From Thermoleophilia bacterium (GTDB taxonomy: Bacteria; Actinomycetota; Thermoleophilia; Gaiellales; Gaiellaceae), in NCBI GenBank assembly GCA_009694305.1, contig SHVL01000008.1:1-60524 (forward strand): a stretch of DNA of 60,524 nucleotides. Direction: 5' to 3'. Position numbers and translations under genes: made by a program. Shown piece after piece: positions 17,565 to 28,416 of the stretch; position 1 is the first letter of the stretch, and the number at the start of each line of letters is the position of its first letter. The notes under the pieces are model-generated. The model saw nothing but the letters and a program-made list of their open reading frames with translations, was not told the origin of the DNA and made no database searches.

Positions 17565-18629
17565 GTGAGCCGGTTGCTCCACAGCCGTGCGGCAGGTGAC
17601 AGCCGTGCGGCAGGTGACAGCCGTGCGGCGGGTGACAGCCGTACGGCAGGTGGCAGCGGCGAGGCAGGCAACCGCAGCCGATCGACGGTCTCCGGCCGAC
17701 GGCTCCGCGTCACGCTGTGCCCGGTGAACACGGCGGGTGTCCCCTGGACGATCACCGAGGCGCTCCGGCGGCGCGGCATCGCTGCGCAGCTCGTCGTCTT
17801 CGAGCGCTACGCGCTGCACCCGGAGGCGGATCTCTCCCTCGACCGTTCGGGCGGGTTCGCCCGCCGCCAGGCGACGCAATGGCGCGCGCTTGCCCGCCTG
17901 CTGCCACAGACCGACGTCTTCCACTTCATCTTCGGCCTCACGCTCGTGCCACAGTCGCTGCAGTTTCCGATCCTCGCTCTCACGCGCAAGACGTCGGTCA
18001 TGCACTACCTCGGCTCCGATATTCGAGGAAAAACGCGTGCGCAACTCGCCTATGGGACGAAGGCCGGGGCAGAGATCGTCGGCAGCTACGACGCGATCCG
18101 CTGGGTTCCCGAAGCGGACGTAATCCCGCCGGGAATCGACCTCGCAGGCATTGCTCCCGCACCGCCCTCCGACCGGACACGCCCGGTGATCCTGCATGCG
18201 CCCTCTTCCCGGGGTCGCAAGGGTACCGAGCACGTGATCGCCGCGGTCGAAGGGCTCGACGCCGACCTCGAGATCGTCGAGGGCCTCCATCACGAGGAGG
18301 CGTTCGCGCGGTACCGGAACGCGGACATCGTCGTCGATCAGCTCAACGCAGGCTGGTACGGGCTCTTCGCGATCGAGTGCATGGCGCTCGGCAAGCCCGT
18401 CGTCACCTTCCTGCACGAGGAGGCGGTGCGACTGACCGAGCAGGCCTTCGGAACGACCGTGCCGATCGTGTCTGCAACCGCAGACACCCTCCGCGAGCGG
18501 CTGCGGCCCCTCGTCGCCGATGCGACCGAACGGAGACGGCTGGGCGCAGCCTCACGCGCCTACGTCGAGGTCGTTCACGATCAGGAGCGGGTCACCGACC
18601 GCCTCCTCGACGTCTACGCTCGACTCTGA
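17565..18629 (+). CDS. Family 1 (GT4-like) glycosyltransferase with a repetitive N-terminus
   Basis: About 354 residues. The core begins near residue 45 (RLRVTLCPVNTAGVPWTI). VMHYLGSDIR, VIPPGIDL and VILHAPSSRGRKGTEHVI mark the GT-B fold, and GWYGLFAIECMALGKPVVTF contains the donor-sugar E-x7-E-type region. Residues 7-35 are hexapeptide repeats (SRAAGD) encoded by an 18-bp DNA repeat, which is unusual for this family. I use the GTG at 17565; a TTG at 17574 is also possible because TATTGT ends 7 nt before it. Its stop overlaps the flippase start by 1 nt. Confidence 0.82.
   Translation: MSRLLHSRAAGDSRAAGDSRAAGDSRTAGGSGEAGNRSRSTVSGRRLRVTLCPVNTAGVPWTITEALRRRGIAAQLVVFERYALHPEADLSLDRSGGFARRQATQWRALARLLPQTDVFHFIFGLTLVPQSLQFPILALTRKTSVMHYLGSDIRGKTRAQLAYGTKAGAEIVGSYDAIRWVPEADVIPPGIDLAGIAPAPPSDRTRPVILHAPSSRGRKGTEHVIAAVEGLDADLEIVEGLHHEEAFARYRNADIVVDQLNAGWYGLFAIECMALGKPVVTFLHEEAVRLTEQAFGTTVPIVSATADTLRERLRPLVADATERRRLGAASRAYVEVVHDQERVTDRLLDVYARL
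17581..17670. repeat. 18-bp tandem repeat (about five units) inside the glycosyltransferase gene
   Basis: The unit ACAGCCGTGCGGCAGGTG is perfect at 17581-17598 and 17599-17616. It has one change at 17617-17634 and one at 17635-17652, and is degenerate at 17653-17670. The period is a multiple of three, so copy-number change would alter protein length without breaking the frame. Confidence 0.9.
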
Positions 18630-20065
18630 TGGCGCTCTCCGGCCAGCTCAGTCGGCTGGGCAAGCAGTCCACGATCTACGGCCTCGGCGGTCTCGTATCG
18701 CGGATCCTCGCCGTCCTCCTCCTGCCGCTGTACACGCGGTACCTCACGACCGGGGACTACGGCGAGATCGAGACGCTGGTCGCGCTCGTCACCGTGCTGA
18801 CGATCGTCCTCCGCTGCGGCATCTCGCCGGCGTTCTTCCGCTTCTACTTCGACTCCGACGACCACGACACGCGCCGCCTCGTGTTGCGCACGTCGTTCTG
18901 GTTCACGATGGGAATGGCAACGCTCGGCCTCGTCGCCGTTGTCGCGCTCGCAGCACCGATCTCGGAGTGGCTGTTTGGCAACCCGGATGCCGCGAACCTC
19001 GTCCGCGCAAGCGCAGTCGCGCTCTGGGCGCAGATGAACTACGAGCAGATGACCGCACTCTTCCGGGTCGAGGAGCGGCCGGTCTCGTTCGTGGTCGTAA
19101 GCCTCACGAATGTCGTGCTGACGATCGCGGGCACGCTCCTGCTCGTCGTCGTGCTCGACAAAGGCCCGCTCGGCGTCATCGTCGGCAACTTCACCGGGAC
19201 GCTGATCGTCTACCTTGCCCTCCTCGGCTACCGGCGCGAGCAGCTCGGGCTGCAGCTCGACCGGGGCCTCCTCCGCCGTATGAACCACTTCGGAATGCCA
19301 CTCGTCCCGTCGGCGCTGCTGCTCTGGGTGACGAACTTCAGCGACCGCTTCTTCCTCGTCAAGTTGACCGACACGAGCGAGGTGGGCCTCTACTCGGTCG
19401 GGGTGCGCGTCGCGTCGGCGATGGTGCTCCTCCTGACGGCCTTCCGAACCGCCTGGCCGGCCTTCGCGTACTCGATCAAGAGTGATGAGGAGGCCCGGAA
19501 CACCTATGCCTGGGTCCTCACCTACCTCGTCGTCCTCACAACCTGGATCGCCACGGCACTGACGCTGCTCTCACCCTGGCTCGTCGCCTGGCTCACGACC
19601 CCGGAGTTCGCGAGTGCCTCCCGCGTCGTCGGGCCACTCGCGTTCGCGGCCGTCTCGTTCGGGGGCTTCATCGTGATCTCGATCGGGATCGGCAGAGCAC
19701 GCCGGACGCAGTTCACCTGGGTCGTCACCGGTATCGCCGCCGTCGTCAACGTGACGCTCAATCTCGTTCTGATCCCGCGCTACGGGATGATGGGTGCGGC
19801 GATCGCGACCGTCGCCGCCTACACGGTGATGTTCGCCGGGATGGCGTGGTGGGCCCAGCGGATCTTCCCCTGCCCGTACCAGTGGCGACGGGTGCTGACT
19901 GCCGCCGCCGCCGGCATCGCGCTCGCCTCCCTGGGCAAGGTCGTCGGAGGCGGTCTGCCCGTCTGTGCCGTCCTCATCCTCGCCTACCCGCTGGCACTCC
20001 TTCCACTCGGCTTCTATCTGCCGGCCGAGCGGAGACGGCTGTGGGCACTCGTCGCTCGGTCGTAG
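18629..20065 (+). CDS. Polysaccharide/oligosaccharide flippase (Wzx/MATE-like)
   Basis: A 478-residue membrane protein with about 12-14 helices. QSTIYGLGGLVSRILAVLLLPLYTRYLTTGDYGEIETL is replaced here by its key features: a G-x2-S start of helix 1, PLYTRYL, and DYGEIE, which are typical of polysaccharide_synt flippases. NFSDRFFLVKL and IPRYGMMGAAIATVAAY in the second half are also family landmarks. It would move a lipid-linked glycan across the membrane. The ATG at 18629 overlaps the glycosyltransferase TGA by 1 nt; an open frame runs further upstream but inside that gene. Confidence 0.9.
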   Translation: MALSGQLSRLGKQSTIYGLGGLVSRILAVLLLPLYTRYLTTGDYGEIETLVALVTVLTIVLRCGISPAFFRFYFDSDDHDTRRLVLRTSFWFTMGMATLGLVAVVALAAPISEWLFGNPDAANLVRASAVALWAQMNYEQMTALFRVEERPVSFVVVSLTNVVLTIAGTLLLVVVLDKGPLGVIVGNFTGTLIVYLALLGYRREQLGLQLDRGLLRRMNHFGMPLVPSALLLWVTNFSDRFFLVKLTDTSEVGLYSVGVRVASAMVLLLTAFRTAWPAFAYSIKSDEEARNTYAWVLTYLVVLTTWIATALTLLSPWLVAWLTTPEFASASRVVGPLAFAAVSFGGFIVISIGIGRARRTQFTWVVTGIAAVVNVTLNLVLIPRYGMMGAAIATVAAYTVMFAGMAWWAQRIFPCPYQWRRVLTAAAAGIALASLGKVVGGGLPVCAVLILAYPLALLPLGFYLPAERRRLWALVARS

Positions 20066-20133
20066 GGCAGGCTCGACGCGACCGATCGTCGTTGCTCCGC
20101 ACCCTGGCCCACCGGTAGCAGCGTCCGCGTGTC

Positions 20134-20139
20134 TACGAT
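20134..20139 (+). promoter_or_regulatory. Candidate -10 element (TACGAT) for the M16 peptidase
   Basis: TACGAT ends 6 nt before the ATG at 20146 with no ribosome-binding site between, which fits a leaderless transcript. Confidence 0.45.
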
Positions 20140-20145
20140 GACCCC

Positions 20146-21411
20146 ATGGCCGTCTTCGAACGCACCCGTCTCTCCAACGGCATCCGTGTTCTGACCGCAC
20201 CGATGTCGCAGGCCCAGTCGGTCTCGTGCTTCGTGATGTTCGCGGCCGGTGCCCGCTACGAGACCGCCGAGATCGGCGGGATCGCCCACTTCGCCGAGCA
20301 CATGTTCTTCAAGGGCACGGAGCGGCGGCCGACGGCGCGCGACATTGCCACCGAGATCGACGGTATCGGCGGCGAGTTCAACGCGTTCACGGGCAAGGAG
20401 TACACGGGCTACTACGTCAAGTGCGCCGCAGGGACACGCGACGTCGCACTCGACGTGCTCGTTGACATGCTGCGTCACTCGCGGCTCGAAGCGGAGGAGA
20501 TCGAACGCGAGAAGGGTGTCATCATCGAGGAGATGAACATGTACTACGACACCCCTCGTGACTTCATCGGCGGTGTCTACGAGAGCCTTCTCTACGGCGA
20601 CCAGCCGCTCGGCCGCGACATCATCGGCACGAAAGAGACCGTCCGTGCTGCGACCCGCGACACGTTCACGTCGTTCATCGACCGCTGGTACCGCCCCGAA
20701 CGGATGGTCGTCGGCCTGGGTGGAAAGATCGGCGACGGACTGATCGAGCGTCTCGAGGAGCTCCTCGGCTCGATCGAGCCCCGTGAAACGGGACTGCCCG
20801 AGCCGGTCGTGATCCCCACCAACGGATCACCGGTCAGCGTGCACACGAAGAAGTCCGACCAGGCACATGTCGTGCTCGGAGCTCGTAGCTATCCGCTCGG
20901 GCACCCCGACCGGTACGTCCTGCAGCTGCTCGCGACCGTCCTCGGCGGCGGCATGTCGTCCCGGCTCTTCACCGAGGTACGCGAGCGCCGCGGCCTTGCC
21001 TACTACGTCTTCGGCACCAACTCGAGCTACGTGGACGCCGGCTCGCTGTACGCACAGGCAGGCGTGGACATCGACCGTATCGACGACGCTGTGACCACGA
21101 TCGCCCGCGAGCTCCGCCTGATCGCCGAGGACCCCGTTCCCGCGGCAGAGCTCGAGAAGGCTCGCGCGTTCGCCAAGGGCCGGTTCGTGCTCGGCCTCGA
21201 GAGCCCGCACGGAACGATCATGTTCGGGCTCCGCCGCGAGGTGCTCCAGGGAAGCGCCGAGGAGCCCGAAGCGGTTCTTGCAGGGCTCGATGCAGTCACT
21301 GCCGAGGACGTCCAGCGCGTCGCGCAGGACGTTGTCGGCAAGCAGTTGAAGCTCGCCGTGATCGGCCCGTTCGAGGATGCCGAACGGTTCGAGCAGCTGC
21401 TCGAGCGCTAG
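20146..21411 (+). CDS. M16 family zinc peptidase (processing-peptidase-like)
   Basis: A 421-residue single-unit M16 peptidase. HFAEHMFFKG near residue 47 carries the inverted zinc motif HxxEH, and the third ligand is in EEMNMYYDTPRDF about 75 residues later. GGEFNAFTGKEYTGYY and the C-terminal RERRGLAYYVFGTNSSYVD region complete the family pattern. In bacteria these proteases cut small proteins and peptides; Bacillus MlpA/YmxG is a close type. It stands alone and converges with acs, their stop codons being one base apart. Confidence 0.93.
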   Translation: MAVFERTRLSNGIRVLTAPMSQAQSVSCFVMFAAGARYETAEIGGIAHFAEHMFFKGTERRPTARDIATEIDGIGGEFNAFTGKEYTGYYVKCAAGTRDVALDVLVDMLRHSRLEAEEIEREKGVIIEEMNMYYDTPRDFIGGVYESLLYGDQPLGRDIIGTKETVRAATRDTFTSFIDRWYRPERMVVGLGGKIGDGLIERLEELLGSIEPRETGLPEPVVIPTNGSPVSVHTKKSDQAHVVLGARSYPLGHPDRYVLQLLATVLGGGMSSRLFTEVRERRGLAYYVFGTNSSYVDAGSLYAQAGVDIDRIDDAVTTIARELRLIAEDPVPAAELEKARAFAKGRFVLGLESPHGTIMFGLRREVLQGSAEEPEAVLAGLDAVTAEDVQRVAQDVVGKQLKLAVIGPFEDAERFEQLLER

Positions 21412-21412
21412 C

Positions 21413-23362
<1,950 letters not shown>

Positions 23363-23367
23363 GGAAC

Positions 23368-24507
23368 TCAAACCTCCAGATCGTATGGGAATCGCGTTAG
23401 TATCTCACAGCCATCGTCGGTGACTAGCACGATGTCCTCGAGACGTACTCCGCCGACCGCGGGCTCGTAAAGGCCGGGCTCGAGCGTCACGACGTCACCG
23501 GCGAGCAACACGCCCCCGGGAAGCAGCCCCATGTAGGGGCCCTCGTGCACCTCGAGGCCGACGCCGTGCCCGAGGCCATGAAAGAAGCCGTTACGGAGCA
23601 CTTCACCTGCCGTCTTCGTGCGCTGAGTCGGATAGCCCGCGGACTCGTAGACGTCGCAGGCGGCCGCGAAGACCGACTGGCACTCGACTCCGGCGCGGAT
23701 CATCGAGGTCGTGACGGCTAGCGCCTCCCGGGTCAGCCGGTGCCACTCCCGCACCTCGTCCCTGACCGGGCCGACGGCGATCGTCCGCGTCATGTCGGCG
23801 AAACAGAATGACGTGTCATCGCGCGGCCACAGGTCGAACACCACCGGCTCGCCCACCCGGATCGGCCCGTGTCCCATCTCGTGTCCACCGGCACCCTGCG
23901 GTCCCGGAGCCACGACAAAATCGTCTGCAGAGCACCCGTGCTCTGCGAAGACCACCCGCATCGCGGCCTTGACGCGCTCGACCGTGAGGGGCTCGCCGTC
24001 GAGTACCAGAACGCCGCCGTCGTTGTCGGCGCTGCGCACGAGGGCCACGGCAACATCGAGGCCGGCCTCGGCCGCGCGTTGGGCTCGACGAACGCCGGCG
24101 AGTTGCGCGCCGGTCTTTGCCCGGCGCCGTGCGTCGAACACCGACTGGTCTACCGTCAGCTCGATCCCGGTTTGCCGCAACCGGTCGAGATGGCCGGCGG
24201 GAAACGTGTGGGGCACTGTGGCGTGGCCGAGCCCGGCGTGAGCACATGCCCGGGCAGCCCAGGCGAGGCTCATCTCGTGCCAGTCGAGGTTCTGCGCATA
24301 GAGCTCGTCGATGCCTATCTCCTCGAGCGGATGTACCTCGAGGTCGAGACCGAGGCCGCGGATCCGTTCTGCCTCCATCGAGCCGACGTAGACGTGCCGC
24401 ACTCCGTCGTGCTCGAGGTAGACGAACGGATCCGGAACGCCGAGTGGCACCTCGTGACGCATCTCGGGGGAGCGGAACGTTTCGCCGATGATCAGGACAT
24501 CGGACAT
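23368..24507 (-). CDS. M24 family metallopeptidase (Xaa-Pro aminopeptidase-like)
   Basis: A 379-residue pita-bread-fold peptidase. An N-terminal creatinase-like domain of about 140 residues is followed by the catalytic domain. The five dinuclear metal ligands can be seen: Asp in VVFDLWP, Asp in CFADMTRT, His in FFHGLGHGVGLEVHE, Glu in VTLEPGLY and Glu in VRLEDI. It should remove N-terminal residues before proline or split a related amide. TAGGAT with an 8-nt gap precedes the ATG. A close paralogue lies immediately upstream. Confidence 0.9.
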   Translation of the reverse strand: MSDVLIIGETFRSPEMRHEVPLGVPDPFVYLEHDGVRHVYVGSMEAERIRGLGLDLEVHPLEEIGIDELYAQNLDWHEMSLAWAARACAHAGLGHATVPHTFPAGHLDRLRQTGIELTVDQSVFDARRRAKTGAQLAGVRRAQRAAEAGLDVAVALVRSADNDGGVLVLDGEPLTVERVKAAMRVVFAEHGCSADDFVVAPGPQGAGGHEMGHGPIRVGEPVVFDLWPRDDTSFCFADMTRTIAVGPVRDEVREWHRLTREALAVTTSMIRAGVECQSVFAAACDVYESAGYPTQRTKTAGEVLRNGFFHGLGHGVGLEVHEGPYMGLLPGGVLLAGDVVTLEPGLYEPAVGGVRLEDIVLVTDDGCEILTRFPYDLEV

Positions 24508-24532
24508 CGCCTGCGATCCTAACGCGCCGGGC

Positions 24533-25669
24533 TCAGGGGTCGAGCCCGTACGGGTACTCGGTCAATACTTCACACGCGTCGGCGGTCACGAGCACGAGAT
24601 CCTCGACCCGCACACCGCCCCACCCGTGCCGGTAGAGGCCCGGCTCGAGTGCGATCACGTCGCCGGCGACGAGCGGGTGCCCGAAGCGGCCAAGGCCCGG
24701 CGCCTCGTGCACCTCGAGGCCCACCCCGTGACCGAGGCCGTGGTAGAAGCCGTCACGGAGCACGGAGCCCTCGGGCGCCGAGAACTGAGTGGGATGACCA
24801 CGATCCTCGAAAAACGCCGAAACTGCACGATGCATCTCGCTGCCCTCGATGCCGGGGCGCACCATCGACACCGCGAGCTCGAGCGCTTCGACGCACTGCG
24901 CGTGCCAGAGGGAGAGCGTCTCGTCGGGGGCGCCGACGCGAAACGTCCGCGTCATGTCCGCGAAGCAGCCGCTTGCGAGGTGTCGTGGAAAGATGTCGCA
25001 GAGCACGACGTCGTCGTTTCCGACCTGCCCGCTACCGGGATCGTGACCGTCGGCAGCCTGTGCGCCGCGGGCCACGATCAGGTCGTCGCCCCGACAGCCG
25101 CGCAACGCAAACGCCTCGGTGGCGAGGAGCTGCAGCCCCTCGCACGTGAGCACCTCACCGGCGAGAACGCGCCCGCCCGCCGACGTCTCCGAGCGGCGCA
25201 ATGCCGAGGCGATTGCCGCCATGCCGTCTTCCGCGGCCCGCTGCGCGACCCGGACCCCCTCGAGCTCGGCCGCCGACTTGACCCTGCGCCGGTCGTCGAA
25301 GTGACGCTGGTCTACGACGATCTCGATGCCTGCACTGCGCAACTCGTCGGCGGCCCGCAGGGGAAAGCTGCTCGGTACGAGCGCGCTCGTGATCCCGAGC
25401 GAGCGCACCATCCTCACGGCCTGGAAGGCGGCCACGTCGTAGAGGTTTACCCCGTCCCGAAGGAAGTCCGCCATCGAGAAGGTCTCCGACGGCACGATCT
25501 CGATCGCCGGGTCTACGGACGCAATGCGGTCACCCTCGACGCTCCAGACGATCGCAACACGCCGCCCGTCAACCTCGGCATAGAGAAACGGGTCGCCGAT
25601 CTCGATCTGAACCTCGTGGCGGAGCTCGGGCGAGCGGATCGAGTCACCGATCAGAAGGATGTCAGGCAC
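24533..25669 (-). CDS. M24 family metallopeptidase (tandem paralogue)
   Basis: A 378-residue paralogue of the neighbouring peptidase with the same opening (ILLIGDSIRSPELRHEV) and ending (EVLTEYPYGL). The metal ligands are Asp in VVLCDIFP, Asp in CFADMTRT, His in YHGLGHGVGLEVHE, Glu in IALEPGLY and Glu in VRVEDL, so both copies look active. A GTG start at 25669 fits the paralogue; the longer frame crosses into the divergent carboxypeptidase gene. The gap to the second copy is 25 nt. Confidence 0.88.
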   Translation of the reverse strand: MPDILLIGDSIRSPELRHEVQIEIGDPFLYAEVDGRRVAIVWSVEGDRIASVDPAIEIVPSETFSMADFLRDGVNLYDVAAFQAVRMVRSLGITSALVPSSFPLRAADELRSAGIEIVVDQRHFDDRRRVKSAAELEGVRVAQRAAEDGMAAIASALRRSETSAGGRVLAGEVLTCEGLQLLATEAFALRGCRGDDLIVARGAQAADGHDPGSGQVGNDDVVLCDIFPRHLASGCFADMTRTFRVGAPDETLSLWHAQCVEALELAVSMVRPGIEGSEMHRAVSAFFEDRGHPTQFSAPEGSVLRDGFYHGLGHGVGLEVHEAPGLGRFGHPLVAGDVIALEPGLYRHGWGGVRVEDLVLVTADACEVLTEYPYGLDP

Positions 25670-25677
25670 GCCGGAGC

Positions 25678-25693
25678 ACCCTACCGATAGGCT
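25678..25693. promoter_or_regulatory. Very compact divergent promoter
   Basis: Only 31 bp separate two divergent GTG start codons. TAGGGT read leftward (25683-25678) is 8 nt from the GTG at 25669, and TAGGCT read rightward (25688-25693) is 7 nt from the GTG at 25701. An imperfect palindrome, CCTACCGATAGG, spans both. Each would give a leaderless mRNA. Confidence 0.45.
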
Positions 25694-25700
25694 CCGTGCC

Positions 25701-27185
25701 GTGTCCGACCTCACGGTATTGCGTGAACGTCTGGCCGAGATCTCGGATCTCGGCCGGGCGGCAGGAGTGCTCGGCTGGGAACAGCGCGTGTCGATGCCGC
25801 CGCTCGGCACCGACTCTCGTGCGGATTCGCTCGCGACGCTCGGCCGCATCAGCCACGACCGGTTCACCGACTCCGAGGTCGGCCGCCTGCTGGAGCGGCT
25901 CGTCTCGCTCGAGGAATCGCTGCCGTACGACTCCGACGATGCAAGCCTGATCCGCATCACGCGACGCGACTGGGAGAAGGCACGCCGTGTCCCGACCGAG
26001 CTGCGTGTGGAGATGACACGCGCCGCCGCTAGCGGACACCACGCATGGGTCGAGGCACGGAAAAACGACGACTTCGCCTCCTTCCTGCCCTACCTGCGCG
26101 CGAACGTCGAGCTCAAGCGGCGCTACATCGCATGCTTCGAGCCCGCCGACCTCCCGTACACCGCGCTGCTCGACGACTACGAGCCGGGCATGACGACGAC
26201 CGAGGTGCGGGCGGTATTTGCCGTCCTGCGTCCCGCGTTGACCGAGCTCGTGCGCACGGCACCCGATGTTGACGCGTCGTTCCTCCACGGCTCGTTCGAT
26301 CCCGATGCGCAGCGAAGGTTTGCCGAGCGCGTCCTCGCGACCCTCGGGTTCCAGGACGGCGCGTGGCGCCTCGACCCGACTGCGCACCCGTTCTGCACGT
26401 CGTTCTCGAATCGGGACGTGCGGTTGACGACGCGCTACCGGCCCGACGATCTCGAGTCGGTCTGGTCTACCTTGCACGAGGCAGGGCACGGCCTCTACGC
26501 CCACGGGATCGCCGACTCGCTGATGCGGACTCCTCTTGGGGGCGCTCCATCGCTTGCGATCAACGAGTCGCAGAGCCGGACGTGGGAGAACCTCGTCGGC
26601 CGCAGCCGGCCGTTCTGGACATTTTGGTACGAACCATTACAGGAGGCGTTCCCCGAGCAGCTCGGCGCCGTCGGCCTCGACGCTTTCGTCCGCGCTGTCA
26701 ACCGTGCCAAGCCCGGGTTGATCCGCGTTGACGCCGACGAGACGACGTACTCGCTGCACATCATCCTGCGCTTCGAGCTCGAACAGGAACTGATCGACGG
26801 CACCGTTGCCCTCGAGGATCTCCCGGAGGTCTGGAGGGCCCGGATGAAGGAGTTCCTCGGCGTTGACGTGCCCTCCGACAGCGACGGCGTGCTCCAGGAC
26901 GTTCACTGGTCGGGCGGCGGAATCGGCTACTTCCCGACCTACGCGCTCGGCAACGTGATCTCGCTGCAGATCTGGGCAAAGGTGCGGGAAGCGATCCCCG
27001 ACCTCGACGACCAGATGGCCGCGGGAGACCTGCTCGGCCTCTCCGACTGGTTGCGGGACAACCTCTACGCGCATGGCCGCAAGCTGACTCCGAAGGAGAC
27101 ACTCGCCCGCCTGACAGGCTCGGGACTGATCGACCCCGAGCCGTACCTCGCCTACCTCGGCGACAAGATGGCTGACCTCGCCTGA
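25701..27185 (+). CDS. M32 family carboxypeptidase (Taq-type)
   Basis: A 494-residue metallocarboxypeptidase of the thermostable carboxypeptidase 1 family, which trims C-terminal residues. The zinc motif HEAGH is in STLHEAGHGLYAHG near residue 265, and the third ligand Glu is in AINESQSRTWENLVGRS. FSNRDVRLTTRY and DETTYSLHIILRFELEQEL are further family stretches. GWEQRVSMPPLG near residue 30 confirms the N-terminus. The GTG at 25701 follows TAGGCT by 7 nt; the frame continues upstream but has no matching protein signal. Confidence 0.94.
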   Translation: MSDLTVLRERLAEISDLGRAAGVLGWEQRVSMPPLGTDSRADSLATLGRISHDRFTDSEVGRLLERLVSLEESLPYDSDDASLIRITRRDWEKARRVPTELRVEMTRAAASGHHAWVEARKNDDFASFLPYLRANVELKRRYIACFEPADLPYTALLDDYEPGMTTTEVRAVFAVLRPALTELVRTAPDVDASFLHGSFDPDAQRRFAERVLATLGFQDGAWRLDPTAHPFCTSFSNRDVRLTTRYRPDDLESVWSTLHEAGHGLYAHGIADSLMRTPLGGAPSLAINESQSRTWENLVGRSRPFWTFWYEPLQEAFPEQLGAVGLDAFVRAVNRAKPGLIRVDADETTYSLHIILRFELEQELIDGTVALEDLPEVWRARMKEFLGVDVPSDSDGVLQDVHWSGGGIGYFPTYALGNVISLQIWAKVREAIPDLDDQMAAGDLLGLSDWLRDNLYAHGRKLTPKETLARLTGSGLIDPEPYLAYLGDKMADLA

Positions 27186-27225
27186 CCCTCGGGAGGCTTC
27201 ACCCCCGCCGAAGTGACCGGACGCG

Positions 27226-27231
27226 TACACT
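27226..27231 (+). promoter_or_regulatory. Candidate -10 element (TACACT)
   Basis: TACACT ends 6 nt before the GTG at 27238. A GGAGG directly abuts the GTG and is too close to act as a ribosome site, so a leaderless start is more likely. Confidence 0.4.
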
Positions 27232-27237
27232 TGGAGG

Positions 27238-28392
27238 GTGGATGCCCTAGCGCGCGCACAGCTGATCCTCGACGAGGTCACCCGGCTCGTCCTCGAGGAT
27301 ATTCCCACGGGCGCCGTACTGTTCGACCCGCACACGCACCTCGGGGACGACCTCGACGGGATGCGGGGGCGGCCCGACGAGATGCTCGCGATGTTCGATC
27401 AACACGGCATCACGGGCTCGTTCACGTTCTGCCTCGACGAGCCAGACCGCGAGCCGGCCTTCACCGCCGCCAACGACCGCACGCTTGCCTACGCGGCCGG
27501 GAACCCCGAACGCATCGTCCCCTTCGTGCGCCTCGACCTCGAAGAAAGACCGATCGAGGAGGCGATCCGCTGTCTCGACCTCGGCGCGCGCGGGATCAAG
27601 CTTCATCCGCGGGCGCAGAAGTTCTCGGTCAGCGACGAGCGGCTCGACGGGGTCTTCGCGCTGGCTCTCGAGCGCAACGTGCCGATCCTGATCCACGGTG
27701 GCCGGGGCCTACCGCCGATCGGCGACCATCTGGCGTCGCTCGTAGACCGCCACGCCGGAGTCCGGCTGATTATCGCCCACGCCGGCATTGCAGACCTGAC
27801 CACGCTGGCGGGGCACTTCGCGCACATCCCGGGCGTCTTCTTCGATACGTCGGTCTGGAGTGCCATCGACCTTCTCGACCTGATGCGCCACGTGGCACCT
27901 CAGCAGATCCTGTTCGCAACCGACTATCCGTACGGGCGTAGTCCAAACAACCTCCTCCTTGCGCTTCGTACGGCGCTATATGCCGGGTTCGACGAGTCGG
28001 AGATACGCGGCATGCTGGGCGAAACGGCTCTGGCACTCCGTGATAGCAAGCCACTGCCCGCGCTCACGGCCTCGAGGGGCTCGGGGACGATCACCCACTC
28101 GCTTCCTCTTGCCCGCCTCCATCACTACATCTCGATGGCGGTGCCGACCCTCTGGCTCCGCCAGCCGGACGTTGCGGAAAGCCTCGGGCTTGCGCTCAAT
28201 ACCGCCCACGAGGCGAACGTGGACGGCGTGCCGGATGCCGACCTGATCCGCCGCGCGCTGTCTGTTGCCGCAGAGATCTGGGAAGGCATAGGCGAGATCG
28301 ACGATCGCCAGGAATCCGAGCGCGTCGCGCGGCCGGCGAGGCAACTCGTCCACGTCGCCGACATCCTCGCGGTCACGGCACCGACCCGGTAA
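27238..28392 (+). CDS. Amidohydrolase family (TIM-barrel, amidohydrolase_2-like)
   Basis: A protein of 384 residues. FDPHTHLGDD near residue 30 holds the HxH metal motif, GARGIKLHPRAQKF near residue 115 and VPILIHGG follow, RLIIAHAG carries the next histidine, and FATDYPYG carries the barrel-end aspartate. This is the pattern of the amidohydrolase_2 group (ACMSD and related decarboxylases or lactonases). The last 110 residues are not part of the barrel and I do not recognise them. It stands alone, so the substrate is open. Confidence 0.82.
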   Translation: MDALARAQLILDEVTRLVLEDIPTGAVLFDPHTHLGDDLDGMRGRPDEMLAMFDQHGITGSFTFCLDEPDREPAFTAANDRTLAYAAGNPERIVPFVRLDLEERPIEEAIRCLDLGARGIKLHPRAQKFSVSDERLDGVFALALERNVPILIHGGRGLPPIGDHLASLVDRHAGVRLIIAHAGIADLTTLAGHFAHIPGVFFDTSVWSAIDLLDLMRHVAPQQILFATDYPYGRSPNNLLLALRTALYAGFDESEIRGMLGETALALRDSKPLPALTASRGSGTITHSLPLARLHHYISMAVPTLWLRQPDVAESLGLALNTAHEANVDGVPDADLIRRALSVAAEIWEGIGEIDDRQESERVARPARQLVHVADILAVTAPTR

Positions 28393-28416
28393 CGGGCTTC
28401 AGCGTGCGCCGGGTGG

